DNA of 64,000 bases from assembly GCF_900107455.1 (NCBI RefSeq), contig NZ_FNQB01000001.1, positions 372,001 to 436,000 on the forward strand, in the 5' to 3' direction. Positions 24,473 to 32,738 of the stretch are shown here, in pieces (positions within the stretch are counted from its first letter, which is position 1; the number at the start of each line of letters is the position of its first letter). The stretch comes from Asanoa ishikariensis (GTDB lineage: Bacteria > Actinomycetota > Actinomycetes > Mycobacteriales > Micromonosporaceae). A model generated the notes under the pieces. It did no database searches. It saw nothing but the letters and a program-made list of their open reading frames with translations, and was not told the DNA's origin. A program made the translations under genes and the position numbers.

Positions 24473-27400
24473 ATGACCCGTCCCCGGCACCGACAAGTGA
24501 CCCGGCTGATGGCCGGCGCACTCGCCACCCTGCTCACCGGCTCCGTCCTCGCGGCGGTGTCCAGCACGCCCGCCGCCGCGGCCGGTGGGCCCAACCTCGC
24601 CGCCGGCAAGCCCACCTCGGCCAGCAGCACCAACGGCGGCTTCGTCACCGGCAACCTGACCGACGGCAACAAGGGCAGCTACTGGGAGAGCTCCGGCGCC
24701 CTGCCCCAGTGGGGCCAGGTCGACCTCGGCAGCACGATCAGCATCGACCAGGTGGTGCTCAAGCTCCCCGACGGCTGGGGACAGCGCACGCAGACGTTGT
24801 CCGTCCAGGGCAGCACCAACGGCACCAGCTTCTCGGCCATCACGTCCTCGGCCGGCCAGGTGTTCGCGCCCGGCAGCAACAACATCGTCACCATCAACTT
24901 CGGCGCGACCAACGCCCGCTATGTGCGGGTCAACATCACGGCCAACACCGGCTGGGGAGCCGCCCAGCTCTCCGAGCTCGAGGTGTACGGAGCCGCGACC
25001 TCGTCCAGCAACCTGGCGCTGAACAAGGCGACCAGCGAGAGCGGGCACTCCGACGTCTACGGTTCCGGCAACGCGGTCGACGGCAATCAGGGCAGCTACT
25101 GGGAGAGCACCAACAACTCGTTCCCGGAGCACCTCCAGGTCGACCTCGGCTCCGCGGTGGCGGTCAACCGGGTCGTGCTGAAGCTGCCGACGTCGGGCTG
25201 GGGCACCCGCACCCAGACGCTGTCCGTGCAGGGCAGCACCGACGGCTCGGCGTTCAGCGACCTGTCATCGTCGGCGGGCCGGGTGTTCGACCCCGCCAGC
25301 GGCAACACCGTGTCGATCACGTTCAACCAGGCCACCACGCGGTACGTGCGGCTGAACATCACCGCGAACACGGCGTGGCCGGCCGGCCAGATCTCCGAGT
25401 TCGAGGTCTACGGGCCGACCGGCGGTGACACCAGCGCGCCGACCGCGCCGACCAACCTGGCGTTCACCCAGCCGGCCTCCGACCAGATCCGGCTGACCTG
25501 GACCGCCTCGACCGACAACGTCGGCGTCACCGGCTACGACATCTACGCCAACGGCCAGCTTCGGACCAGCGTCGGCAACGTGCTCACGTACACCGACACC
25601 CAGCCGGCCAGCGCGACCGTGGCGTACTACGTGCGGGCCAAGGACGCGGCCGGCAACCAGTCCGGCAACAGCAACACGGTGACCCGCCAGGGCACCTCGA
25701 CCGACACCCAGGCACCGACGGCGCCGTCCGGGCTGGCCTACACCGAGCCCGGGTCCAACCAGATCCGCCTGACCTGGACCGCCTCGACCGACAACGTCGG
25801 TGTGACCGGCTACGACGTCTACGCCAACGGCTCCGTGCGGGCCAGCGTCGCCGGCAACGCGCTCACCTACACCGACACGCAGGCGGCGACCGCGACGGTC
25901 TCCTACTACGTGCGGGCCAAGGACGCCGCCGGGAACGTCTCGGGCAACAGCAACACCGTCACCCGCGCCGGCAGCGGCACGGGCGGCACCAACCTGGCCG
26001 TGGGCAAGCCGATCACCGGCTCGTCGACGGTGCACACCTTCGTCGCCGCCAACGCCAACGACGACTCGACCGCCACCTACTGGGAGGGCGCGCCGGGTGC
26101 GTACCCGAGCACGCTGACCGTCTCGCTCGGCGCGAACGCCACCGTGACCTCGGTCGTCGTCAAGCTGCCGCCGGGCACCGAGTGGGGTGCGCGCACGCAG
26201 ACGCTGTCGATCCAGGGCCGTGACCAGAGCTCGTCGACGTTCAACACGCTCGTCGCGTCGGCGACCTACAGCTTCAGCCCGACCTCGGGCGGCAACACGG
26301 TGACGATCCCGGTCAGCGGGAACGTCGCCGACGTGCGGCTCACCTTCACCGCCAACAGTGGCTCCTCCAACGGTCAGGTCGCCGAGTTCCAGGTGATCGG
26401 CACCCCGGCACCGAACCCGGACCTGACGGTCAGCGCCATCTCGGCGTCGCCGGCCAACCCCATCGAGACCGACTCGATCACCCTGTCGGCCACGGTCCGC
26501 AACATCGGCAACGCGGCCTCCGGCGCCACCACGGTCGGGCTCTACCTGGGCACCACCAAGGTGGCCACCGCCAACGTCGGTGCGCTCGCGGCCGGCGCGC
26601 AGACCACGGTCACCGCGGGCATCGGTCCGCGCGACGCCGGCACGTACCAGCTCGTCGCCAAGGTCGACGAGAGCAACACGGTGATCGAGCAGAGCGACGC
26701 CAACAACACCTTCACCGGCGGCAACCTCGTCGTCGGCCAGGTGCAGAGCTCCGACCTGGTCGCCGGCGCCGTGAGCTGGTCGCCGAACAACCCGTCGGCC
26801 GGCCAGACGGTCACCTTCTCGGTGGCCATCCGCAACCAGGGCACGATCGCCTCGGCCAGCGGGGCACACGGCATCACGCTGACCGTGCTCAACGAGTCCG
26901 GCTCCGTGGTCCGCACGCTGACCGGTTCCTACAGCGGCGCGATCGCCGCAGGCGCCACCGCACCCGCGGTCAGCCTAGGCACGTGGGTGACCGCCAACGG
27001 CCGTTACACCGTGCGGGTCGTGCTGGCGGACGACGCCAACGAGCTGCCGGTCAAGCGCGCCAACAACACCAGTGACCGGCCGTTCTTCGCCGGTCGCGGC
27101 GCGAACATGCCGTACGACATGTACGAGGCCGAGGACGGCACGATCGGCGGCGGCGCGGTGTCGCTGGCGCCGAACCGCACCATCGGCGACCTCGCCGGTG
27201 AGGCGTCGGGCCGGCGCGCGGTGCGGCTGCCTTCGAACGGCTCGTTCGTGCAGTGGACGACGCGCAACCCCACCAACACCCTGGTCGTCCGGTTCTCGAT
27301 TCCGGACGCCTCAGGCGGTGGCGGCCAGTCGTCGTCGCTGAACATCTACGTCAACGGCACGCTGCACAAGGCGATCCCGCTCAACTCGCGCTACGCGTGG

Positions 27401-28762
27401 CTCTACGGCGCCGAGGCGAGCCCGAACAACTCGCCTGGTTCCGGCGGCCCGCGGCACGTCTACGACGAGGCCAACATCATGTTGAACTCGTCGATCCCGG
27501 CCGGCGCCACGATCAAGCTGCAGAAGGACAGCGGCACCGAGGCGACGGTCGACTTCGTCAACCTGGAGCAGGTCGCGCCGCGGGCCAACCCGGACCCGAC
27601 CCGCTACAAGGTGCCGACCGGCACCAGCCAGCAGGAGGTCCAGGCGGCGTTCGACGCGGCCCGGCAGGACACCACCTCGCTCGGCGTCTACCTGCCGACG
27701 GGCACCTACGAGACCAGCAACAAGTTCCAGATCTACCTGCGCCCGATCAAGGTGGTCGGCGCCGGCATCTGGTACACCCGGTTCCAGACTCCGCAGACCC
27801 AGCAGGACACCAACGCGGGCTTTGACGTGCAGTCGTCGGCCAGCGGGTCGTCGTTCGAGCACCTGGCCTTCTTCGGCAACTACACGTCCCGCCAGGACGG
27901 GCCGGGCAAGGTCTGGGGCGAGCTACAGAACGTCGACAACATGACGATCGACAACGTCTGGGTCGAGCACACGATCTGCGCCTACTGGGGCGTGAGCGTG
28001 AGCGGTCTGAAGATCACCAACAGCCGCTTCCGCAACACGTTCGCCGACGCGGTCAACATGACCAACGGCAGCACGGACAACCTCATCTCCAACAACGAGG
28101 GCCGGGGCAACGGCGACGACGCGTTCGCGCTGTTCTCGGCGACCGACGCGGGCGGCGGAGCGAACACGGGCAACGTGTTCGAGAACCTGTCGGCGACGGT
28201 CACCTGGCGGGCGGCCGGCATCGCGGTCTACGGCGGGCAGAACAACATCTTCCGCAACCTCTACATCGCCGACACGCTGACCTACTCCGGCATCACCATC
28301 AGCTCGCTCGACTTCGGCTATCCGTTCGTCGGGTTCGGGCCTGGGACGACGACGTTCGACAACATCTCACTGGTACGAGTGGGTGGGCACTTCTGGGGAG
28401 CGCAGACGTTCGGCGCGATCTGGGTGTTCTCCGCCTCGAAGGAGTTCAGAGCCATCCGGGTGTCCAACGTGGACATCGTCGATCCGACGTACTCCGGGAT
28501 CATGTTCCAGACGAAGTACAACGGCGCGGCGGAGTTCCCGGTGCAGGACACGGTCTTCACGAACGTCTCGATCTCGGGTGCGCAGAAGAGCGGTGACGCC
28601 TTCGACGCGAAGTCCGGCTTCGGGATCTGGGTCAACGAGCTTCCCGAGCCCGGCCAGGGCCCGGCGGTCGGCTCGGCGACGTTCAACAACCTGCGGTTCA
28701 GCAACAACTTCCAGGACATCAAGAACACGACGAGCACGTTCCAACTGATCATCAACAACTAG
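24473..28762 (+). CDS. Secreted GH87-type alpha-glucanase with F5/8C, FN3 and CARDB modules
   Basis: 1,429 residues with a signal peptide (about 1-35, ending STPAAAA). Order: F5/8C (40-176), F5/8C (180-313), FN3 (323-406), FN3 (414-500), F5/8C (506-643), two CARDB Ig-like domains (648-755, 761-870), CBM35-like (876-1040), right-handed beta-helix (1043-1427). The catalytic-type Asp pattern is repeated: Asp1192 in FADAVNM and Asp1215-Asp1216 in GNGDDAFALF, with the same 23-residue gap as the upstream paralogue. The CBM35-like plus helix unit is shared with that gene, but accessory modules sit N-terminal here and C-terminal there. It probably binds and degrades insoluble alpha-glucan outside the cell. 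Confidence 0.85.
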   Translation: MTRPRHRQVTRLMAGALATLLTGSVLAAVSSTPAAAAGGPNLAAGKPTSASSTNGGFVTGNLTDGNKGSYWESSGALPQWGQVDLGSTISIDQVVLKLPDGWGQRTQTLSVQGSTNGTSFSAITSSAGQVFAPGSNNIVTINFGATNARYVRVNITANTGWGAAQLSELEVYGAATSSSNLALNKATSESGHSDVYGSGNAVDGNQGSYWESTNNSFPEHLQVDLGSAVAVNRVVLKLPTSGWGTRTQTLSVQGSTDGSAFSDLSSSAGRVFDPASGNTVSITFNQATTRYVRLNITANTAWPAGQISEFEVYGPTGGDTSAPTAPTNLAFTQPASDQIRLTWTASTDNVGVTGYDIYANGQLRTSVGNVLTYTDTQPASATVAYYVRAKDAAGNQSGNSNTVTRQGTSTDTQAPTAPSGLAYTEPGSNQIRLTWTASTDNVGVTGYDVYANGSVRASVAGNALTYTDTQAATATVSYYVRAKDAAGNVSGNSNTVTRAGSGTGGTNLAVGKPITGSSTVHTFVAANANDDSTATYWEGAPGAYPSTLTVSLGANATVTSVVVKLPPGTEWGARTQTLSIQGRDQSSSTFNTLVASATYSFSPTSGGNTVTIPVSGNVADVRLTFTANSGSSNGQVAEFQVIGTPAPNPDLTVSAISASPANPIETDSITLSATVRNIGNAASGATTVGLYLGTTKVATANVGALAAGAQTTVTAGIGPRDAGTYQLVAKVDESNTVIEQSDANNTFTGGNLVVGQVQSSDLVAGAVSWSPNNPSAGQTVTFSVAIRNQGTIASASGAHGITLTVLNESGSVVRTLTGSYSGAIAAGATAPAVSLGTWVTANGRYTVRVVLADDANELPVKRANNTSDRPFFAGRGANMPYDMYEAEDGTIGGGAVSLAPNRTIGDLAGEASGRRAVRLPSNGSFVQWTTRNPTNTLVVRFSIPDASGGGGQSSSLNIYVNGTLHKAIPLNSRYAWLYGAEASPNNSPGSGGPRHVYDEANIMLNSSIPAGATIKLQKDSGTEATVDFVNLEQVAPRANPDPTRYKVPTGTSQQEVQAAFDAARQDTTSLGVYLPTGTYETSNKFQIYLRPIKVVGAGIWYTRFQTPQTQQDTNAGFDVQSSASGSSFEHLAFFGNYTSRQDGPGKVWGELQNVDNMTIDNVWVEHTICAYWGVSVSGLKITNSRFRNTFADAVNMTNGSTDNLISNNEGRGNGDDAFALFSATDAGGGANTGNVFENLSATVTWRAAGIAVYGGQNNIFRNLYIADTLTYSGITISSLDFGYPFVGFGPGTTTFDNISLVRVGGHFWGAQTFGAIWVFSASKEFRAIRVSNVDIVDPTYSGIMFQTKYNGAAEFPVQDTVFTNVSISGAQKSGDAFDAKSGFGIWVNELPEPGQGPAVGSATFNNLRFSNNFQDIKNTTSTFQLIINN
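25440..25970 (+). repeat. Tandem FN3 module duplication within the second GH87 gene
   Basis: Two fibronectin type III modules (about 25440-25700 and 25715-25970) share long stretches almost base for base, including the segment encoding IRLTWTASTDNVGVTGYD. This indicates a recent in-frame duplication or gene conversion. Confidence 0.85.
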
Positions 28763-28773
28763 TCCGAGACCGG

Positions 28774-28807
28774 GTGCCCCGGGGACAACGCCGAGTCCCC
28801 GGGGCAC
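28774..28807 (+). terminator. Hairpin after the second GH87 gene
   Basis: GTGCCCCGGGGAC (28774-28786) and GTCCCCGGGGCAC (28795-28807) form a perfect 13-bp stem with an 8-nt loop, 12 bp after the stop. There is no T tail. It is the same stem length as the hairpin after the first GH87 gene. Confidence 0.7.
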
Positions 28808-28834
28808 TCCTCGGCTTATCCGAAGGGTGTTTCC

Positions 28835-29605
28835 ATGCGACGGGGGATGTTGGCTTGCGCGGCCGTCGCCGTGCTTCTGCTGGCGGGCTGTGGTTCTGAC
28901 GAGGGCGGTGCGGTCGCGGTCGCGCCGAGCCCGACCGGTCCTGTGCCGGGCGCTTCGTGTCCAGGCATGGCGTCGGGGGTGGGAGCCAAGCCGGTGCACT
29001 TCGGGGTCGACGGCGCCACCAACCTGGCCGGCCTGATCGGCGGCAAAGGCACCACCGGCGTGGTGCTGGCGCACCAGGCGGAGGCCGACCTGTGCCAGTG
29101 GATCCTGGGCTTCAACGAGCTGATCGACAAGGGCTACCGGGTGCTCGCGTTCGACTTCCATGGGCACGGGTCGTCGGAGAGCAGCGAGGTCGGCTTCGAC
29201 GAGGACGTGGTCGCCGCCGCGGCGACGCTGCGGGCCGACGGCGCCACCTCGATCGTGCTGGTCGGCGCGTCGATGGGCGGCACGTTCTCGATCGCGGCGA
29301 CCCCGAAGATCACCCCACCGGTGGCCGGCGTCGTCTCGGTGTCGGCGCCGCTGGCCTACGGCGGCGTGAGCGCGCAGCAGGAGACGCCGAAGATCTCGGT
29401 GCCGGCGCTCTTCCTGGCGAACCAGGACGACGGACTCTTCGGCGACGCCGCCAAGGAGTTCAAGGCGGCCGCCACCGCCAGCCCGGACGCCCAGGTGCTG
29501 GTCACCTCTGGCGCGATCCACGGCGTGCCGCTGGTGATCGAGGGTGGCGACGCCAAGCTCCGCGCGGCGTACTTCGCGTTCCTCGCGAAGAACGCGCCGG
29601 CCTGA
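28835..29605 (+). CDS. Secreted alpha/beta-hydrolase lipoprotein
   Basis: 256 residues. Lipoprotein signal: MRRGMLACAAVAVLLLAGCGS with the lipidated Cys at about residue 19. Hydrolase features are GVVLAHQAEADLCQW (oxyanion region), VLAFDFHGHGSS, nucleophile elbow GASMGG, a downstream acid region NQDDGLF, and GAIHGVPL holding the likely catalytic His. The substrate is unknown. It could be a surface esterase working alongside the glucanases, but the preceding hairpin argues for separate transcription. Confidence 0.85.
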   Translation: MRRGMLACAAVAVLLLAGCGSDEGGAVAVAPSPTGPVPGASCPGMASGVGAKPVHFGVDGATNLAGLIGGKGTTGVVLAHQAEADLCQWILGFNELIDKGYRVLAFDFHGHGSSESSEVGFDEDVVAAAATLRADGATSIVLVGASMGGTFSIAATPKITPPVAGVVSVSAPLAYGGVSAQQETPKISVPALFLANQDDGLFGDAAKEFKAAATASPDAQVLVTSGAIHGVPLVIEGGDAKLRAAYFAFLAKNAPA

Positions 29606-29625
29606 GGGCTAAGGGCTGAGGGCTA

Positions 29626-29673
29626 AGCAAGGGACCCTTGTTATCGCTTTTCGCATAACAAGGGTCCCTTGCT
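29626..29673. terminator. Long perfect palindrome, bidirectional terminator element
   Basis: AGCAAGGGACCCTTGTTAT (29626-29644) and its exact complement at 29655-29673 flank the loop CGCTTTTCGC: a perfect 19-bp stem between two convergent genes. The minus-strand stop codon (TAG, 29674-29672) lies in the right arm. Each arm also contains an inner GGGACCC/GGGTCCC palindrome. Elements of this look occur repeatedly between genes in Micromonosporaceae, as far as I recall. Just before it, AGGGCTGA/AGGGCTAA is repeated three times. Confidence 0.8.
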
Positions 29674-30412
29674 AACTCGGGGCGCCGTGGCGGCCTTCGC
29701 CAGCCACGAAGCGGGCGGCGCCCTCGGTCGCGCCCGCCGCGAGTGACTCCAGGCCGAACGCGAACTCGGCTTCCATCGTGCCGGCGTAGACCGCCCGGCG
29801 GTCGTTGCGCAGGCACGCCTGTGGCAGCCGTGCCAGGTCGGCGGCCAACTCCTGGGCGGCGGCCAGCGCGCCGCCGGGCGGTGCCAGCCGGTTGACCAGG
29901 CCCATCTGGTGCGCTTCGACGGCGTCCACCGGGCGGCCGGTCATGATCAGGTCCATGGCCCGGCTCTCCCCGATCAGGCGGGGGAGCCGGACCGTGCCGC
30001 CGTCGATCAGCGGCACTCCCCAGCGTCGGCAGAAGACGCCGAGGACCGCGTCCCGCGCGGCGACCCGCAGATCGCACCAGAGGGCGAGCTCCAGGCCGCC
30101 GGCGACGGCGTACCCCTCGATCGCGGCTATGACCGGTTTGGACAGTGCCATCCGGGTCGGACCCATCGGGCCGTCGCCGTCGGCCGCCACCCGGTTGCCC
30201 CGCTCGGTGCCGATCGCGCCCAGGTCGGCGCCTGCGCAGAACGTGCCGCCCGTGCCGGTCAGGATCGCGACCGCCGCGGTCCCGTCGGCGTCGAACGCCC
30301 GGAACGCGTCGGCCAAGGCCGCCGCGGTGGGTCCGTCGACGGCGTTGCGCGTGGCCGGCCGGTCGATCAGCACGGTGGTGACGGGTCCGGCGCGTTCGGT
30401 TCGCACGGTCAT
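29672..30412 (-). CDS. Enoyl-CoA hydratase/isomerase (crotonase) family protein
   Basis: 246 residues from ATG 30412, with GGTGGAGAG just upstream; an in-frame start at 30457 is less likely. Crotonase features: ILTGTGGTFCAGADLGAIG (first oxyanion segment) and KPVIAAIEGYAVAGGLELALWCDLRVAA (second). The usual catalytic Glu pair is only partly recognisable (GVPLIDGGTVRLPRLIG), so hydratase versus isomerase activity is unresolved. A free-standing gene probably involved in acyl-CoA metabolism. Confidence 0.88.
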   Translation of the reverse strand: MTVRTERAGPVTTVLIDRPATRNAVDGPTAAALADAFRAFDADGTAAVAILTGTGGTFCAGADLGAIGTERGNRVAADGDGPMGPTRMALSKPVIAAIEGYAVAGGLELALWCDLRVAARDAVLGVFCRRWGVPLIDGGTVRLPRLIGESRAMDLIMTGRPVDAVEAHQMGLVNRLAPPGGALAAAQELAADLARLPQACLRNDRRAVYAGTMEAEFAFGLESLAAGATEGAARFVAGEGRHGAPS

Positions 30413-30519
30413 CTCTCCACCTTCACAGACCCGGGCGGGTGACTTTCGGCGGGTCACCCACGCCCGCGCGGCCTGGCGTGCCAGCCTATCTGCGTCCTTT
30501 GTGTATATACGGGGGTTTT

Positions 30520-31653
30520 ATGAAACTTCATCGCTTCGCTACCGTTCTCGCCGGGGCACTCGCGGCCACCATGCTCACACCGACGCTGGCCAACGCGGCG
30601 CCGATGAACAACCGGCCGTGGGTCTCCGTCATCGCACGTGGCCTTGACAACCCGCGCGGCGTGACGGTCGGCACCAATGGTGCCGTCCTGGTCGCGGAGG
30701 CGGGGCGGGGCGGACGGAGCGACAAGTGCGTCGACTCGGCCGAGGGTGGCCAGGTCTGCCTCGGTTTCAGTGGTGGCATCACCGCGGTGTCGACGGGCAG
30801 GCGCGACACCTGGACTCAGCGGCGCATCGTGGGCGGTCTTCCCTCGCTCGCGGGTGCCGACGGTTCCCAGGCGATCGGCCCGCACGACGTGTCGTCGTAC
30901 GGGGGCGGCGACCTCGTCACCACGATCGGGCTCGGCGGAACCCCGCAGACCCGGGCCGGGCTCGGATTCGGCGGATTGCTGCTCGGTCGCAGCGTGGTGA
31001 TCAGCGCCGACCGCGACCGGATGAGCATCCGCAGCCTCGGTGACCATGCGGCCTTCGAGGCCCGGCGCGACCCGGACCGCCAGGGTGCGGACAGCAACCC
31101 GTACGGCGTTCTCGGCACCCGCAACGGCGTGGTGGCCACCGACGCGGGTGGCAACACCCTGCTCAGCGTCGACCGGCGCGGCCAGGTCTCCACGGTCGCG
31201 GTCTTCCCCAACCGGTTCGTGCAGGGGCCGAACGGTCAGCGGGTGTCCATGCAGGCAGTGCCGACCTCGGTGGTGCGAGGGCCGGACGGGGCGTTCTACG
31301 TCGGTCAGTTGACCGGCTTCCCGTTCCCGGTGGGCGGCGCCAACATCTACCGGGTCGTGCCCGGCGAGCGGCCGACGGTGTTCGCTCGCGGCTTCACCAA
31401 CGTCGTCGACCTGGCCTTCGACCACCAGGGCCGCCTGCTGGTGCTGGAGCTCGCCAAGAACGGCCTGCTCAGCGGCGACCAGGCCGGTGCGCTGATCCGG
31501 GTCGACCGGCGGGGCAACCACGTCGAGCTCGCACCGGGCCGACTGGTCGCGCCGGGCGGTCTCGCGGTCGGCGAGGACGGTTCGCTTTACGTGTCCAACC
31601 GGTCCACCACGGCCGGCCGCGGCGAACTGCTGCGGATCACCACCAACAGGTAG
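30520..31653 (+). CDS. ScyD/ScyE-like secreted beta-propeller protein
   Basis: 377 residues from ATG 30520, with GGGGG 5 nt upstream, preceded by an AT-rich TATATA stretch unusual for this DNA. The signal peptide ends TLANAAP. The body is built of repeating beta strands such as GLDNPRGVTVGTNGAVLVAEAG, GVVATDAGGNTLLSVDRRG and APGGLAVGEDGSLYVSNRST, as in NHL/SMP-30-type propellers. The ScyD/ScyE family name comes from cyanobacterial scytonemin clusters; actinobacterial members have no known function. Confidence 0.8.
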   Translation: MKLHRFATVLAGALAATMLTPTLANAAPMNNRPWVSVIARGLDNPRGVTVGTNGAVLVAEAGRGGRSDKCVDSAEGGQVCLGFSGGITAVSTGRRDTWTQRRIVGGLPSLAGADGSQAIGPHDVSSYGGGDLVTTIGLGGTPQTRAGLGFGGLLLGRSVVISADRDRMSIRSLGDHAAFEARRDPDRQGADSNPYGVLGTRNGVVATDAGGNTLLSVDRRGQVSTVAVFPNRFVQGPNGQRVSMQAVPTSVVRGPDGAFYVGQLTGFPFPVGGANIYRVVPGERPTVFARGFTNVVDLAFDHQGRLLVLELAKNGLLSGDQAGALIRVDRRGNHVELAPGRLVAPGGLAVGEDGSLYVSNRSTTAGRGELLRITTNR

Positions 31654-31668
31654 CTTCTCTTCCCTCCA

Positions 31669-31707
31669 GAACACCCCCGGTCCACGTTGGACCGGGGGTG
31701 TTCTTTT
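31669..31707 (+). terminator. Rho-independent terminator
   Basis: GAACACCCCCGGTCCA (31669-31684), loop CGT, TGGACCGGGGGTGTTC (31688-31703), then TTTT. The perfect 16-bp stem ends the ScyD-like gene and lies 6 bp before the stop of the convergent membrane-protein gene. Confidence 0.92.
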
Positions 31708-31713
31708 GTGCGC

Positions 31714-32133
31714 TCAGGCCGCGGCCAGCACCAGGATGCCGAGGGTGAGCACGCCGGCGGCGAGGAACAGCGCGCCGATCCAGAGCAGGGCGATCAGGGC
31801 GTTGGGCTTCGTGCGGCCAGAGCCCATCGAGGAGAAGAAGAAGCCGGCGGGCATGAGGATCGCGGCGATCGGGATCGCGGTGCGGGCGAGCCAACCCCAG
31901 AAGCCGTGTGCGCCGGCGGCGTCGGCGTAGGGGAGTGCGACCAGGCTGAGGATCACGAAGACGCCGGCGTGCGCGTGCCCGGCGCGGGCGAACGCCTTTT
32001 GGAAGTCGGTCAGCTCGACGGCACCCCGAGCCACCTTGGTCAGGTAGTACCCACCGGTCTCGATGGTCACGATCGTGATCAGGAGTACGCCGGCGATGCC
32101 CAGTGACTGAGAGGTCAGAGCCACGGTGGCCAT
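31714..32133 (-). CDS. Four-helix membrane protein of unknown function
   Basis: 139 residues with four predicted membrane helices (about 10-30, 55-72, 84-103, 112-136). Notable conserved-looking bits are ETGGYYL, FARAGHAHAGVF (two His in the second helix) and SSMGSGRTKPN in a loop. I do not recognise a named family. It is divergent from the DUF1707 gene, 80 bp apart. Confidence 0.7.
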   Translation of the reverse strand: MATVALTSQSLGIAGVLLITIVTIETGGYYLTKVARGAVELTDFQKAFARAGHAHAGVFVILSLVALPYADAAGAHGFWGWLARTAIPIAAILMPAGFFFSSMGSGRTKPNALIALLWIGALFLAAGVLTLGILVLAAA

Positions 32134-32138
32134 CCAAT

Positions 32139-32172
32139 CTTGCCGTTGACTAGTTATCTTGACGGTGGCAAG
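32139..32172. promoter_or_regulatory. Inverted repeat in divergent promoter region
   Basis: CTTGCC (32139-32144) and GGCAAG (32167-32172) are inverted, 22 bp apart, between divergent genes; TTGACT and TTGACG lie inside. It may be an operator, but no promoter pair with good spacing could be fixed. Confidence 0.3.
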
Positions 32173-32213
32173 ACTAGCCTGGAAGGTAGATGGTGGGAAG
32201 AGGGGGGACCGAG

Positions 32214-32675
32214 ATGACGAAACCGCATGAGCGCGTATCGAACGCCGAACGCGAGGCGGCCGCCAGAATGCTCGCCGACGCGGCCGGCGCCGGCTACCTG
32301 ACGACCGAGGAGTTCGACGGGCGGGTCTCTGTCGCGTATTCCGCCGTCACCCGAGCCGACCTCGACCGGGTCGCCGCCGAGATCCCGTCCGAGTGGGTGC
32401 GCGGCTGGGAGAAGTCCCGCCGCCGGGCGGACCGGCTGGTCGCTCAACAGGCGTCGGCACGCAAGCACCTGGCCGCGTACATCGCGGGAAGCGGTTTGAT
32501 GATCACGATCTGGTTCGTGGTCGGCCTGGCCACCGGCGCGTGGTACCCGTGGCCACTCTGGCCGATCCTGGGTTGGGGCTTCGGCGTCTACCACCAGACG
32601 AAGCCGCTGCGCCAGGCCCGCCAGCTACGCAACGAGAACAGCGCACGGCAACTCGGCCGAGGCACCGCCTTCTAG
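32214..32675 (+). CDS. DUF1707 (SHOCT-like) and 2TM domain protein
   Basis: 153 residues from ATG 32214 (GGGGGGACCGAG upstream); an earlier in-frame start at 32190 lacks a site. Residues 8-60 match DUF1707: VSNAEREAAARMLADAAGAGYLTTEEFDGRVSVAYSAVT. Residues about 85-130 form two membrane helices (2TM domain), WPLWPILGWGFGVYH being typical. This domain pair is common in Actinobacteria; its role is unknown. Confidence 0.8.
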   Translation: MTKPHERVSNAEREAAARMLADAAGAGYLTTEEFDGRVSVAYSAVTRADLDRVAAEIPSEWVRGWEKSRRRADRLVAQQASARKHLAAYIAGSGLMITIWFVVGLATGAWYPWPLWPILGWGFGVYHQTKPLRQARQLRNENSARQLGRGTAF

Positions 32676-32689
32676 TCGCCGCAGATCAT

Positions 32690-32725
32690 GGGTTCCCGCC
32701 GCCGCCCGAACAACGGCGGGAACCC
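32690..32725. terminator. Bidirectional hairpin between convergent genes
   Basis: GGGTTCCCGCCG (32690-32701) and CGGCGGGAACCC (32714-32725) pair perfectly across a 12-nt loop, between the DUF1707 gene and the end of the Tad operon. There is no T run on either side. Confidence 0.65.
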
Positions 32726-32738
32726 GCGACCCGGCAGG

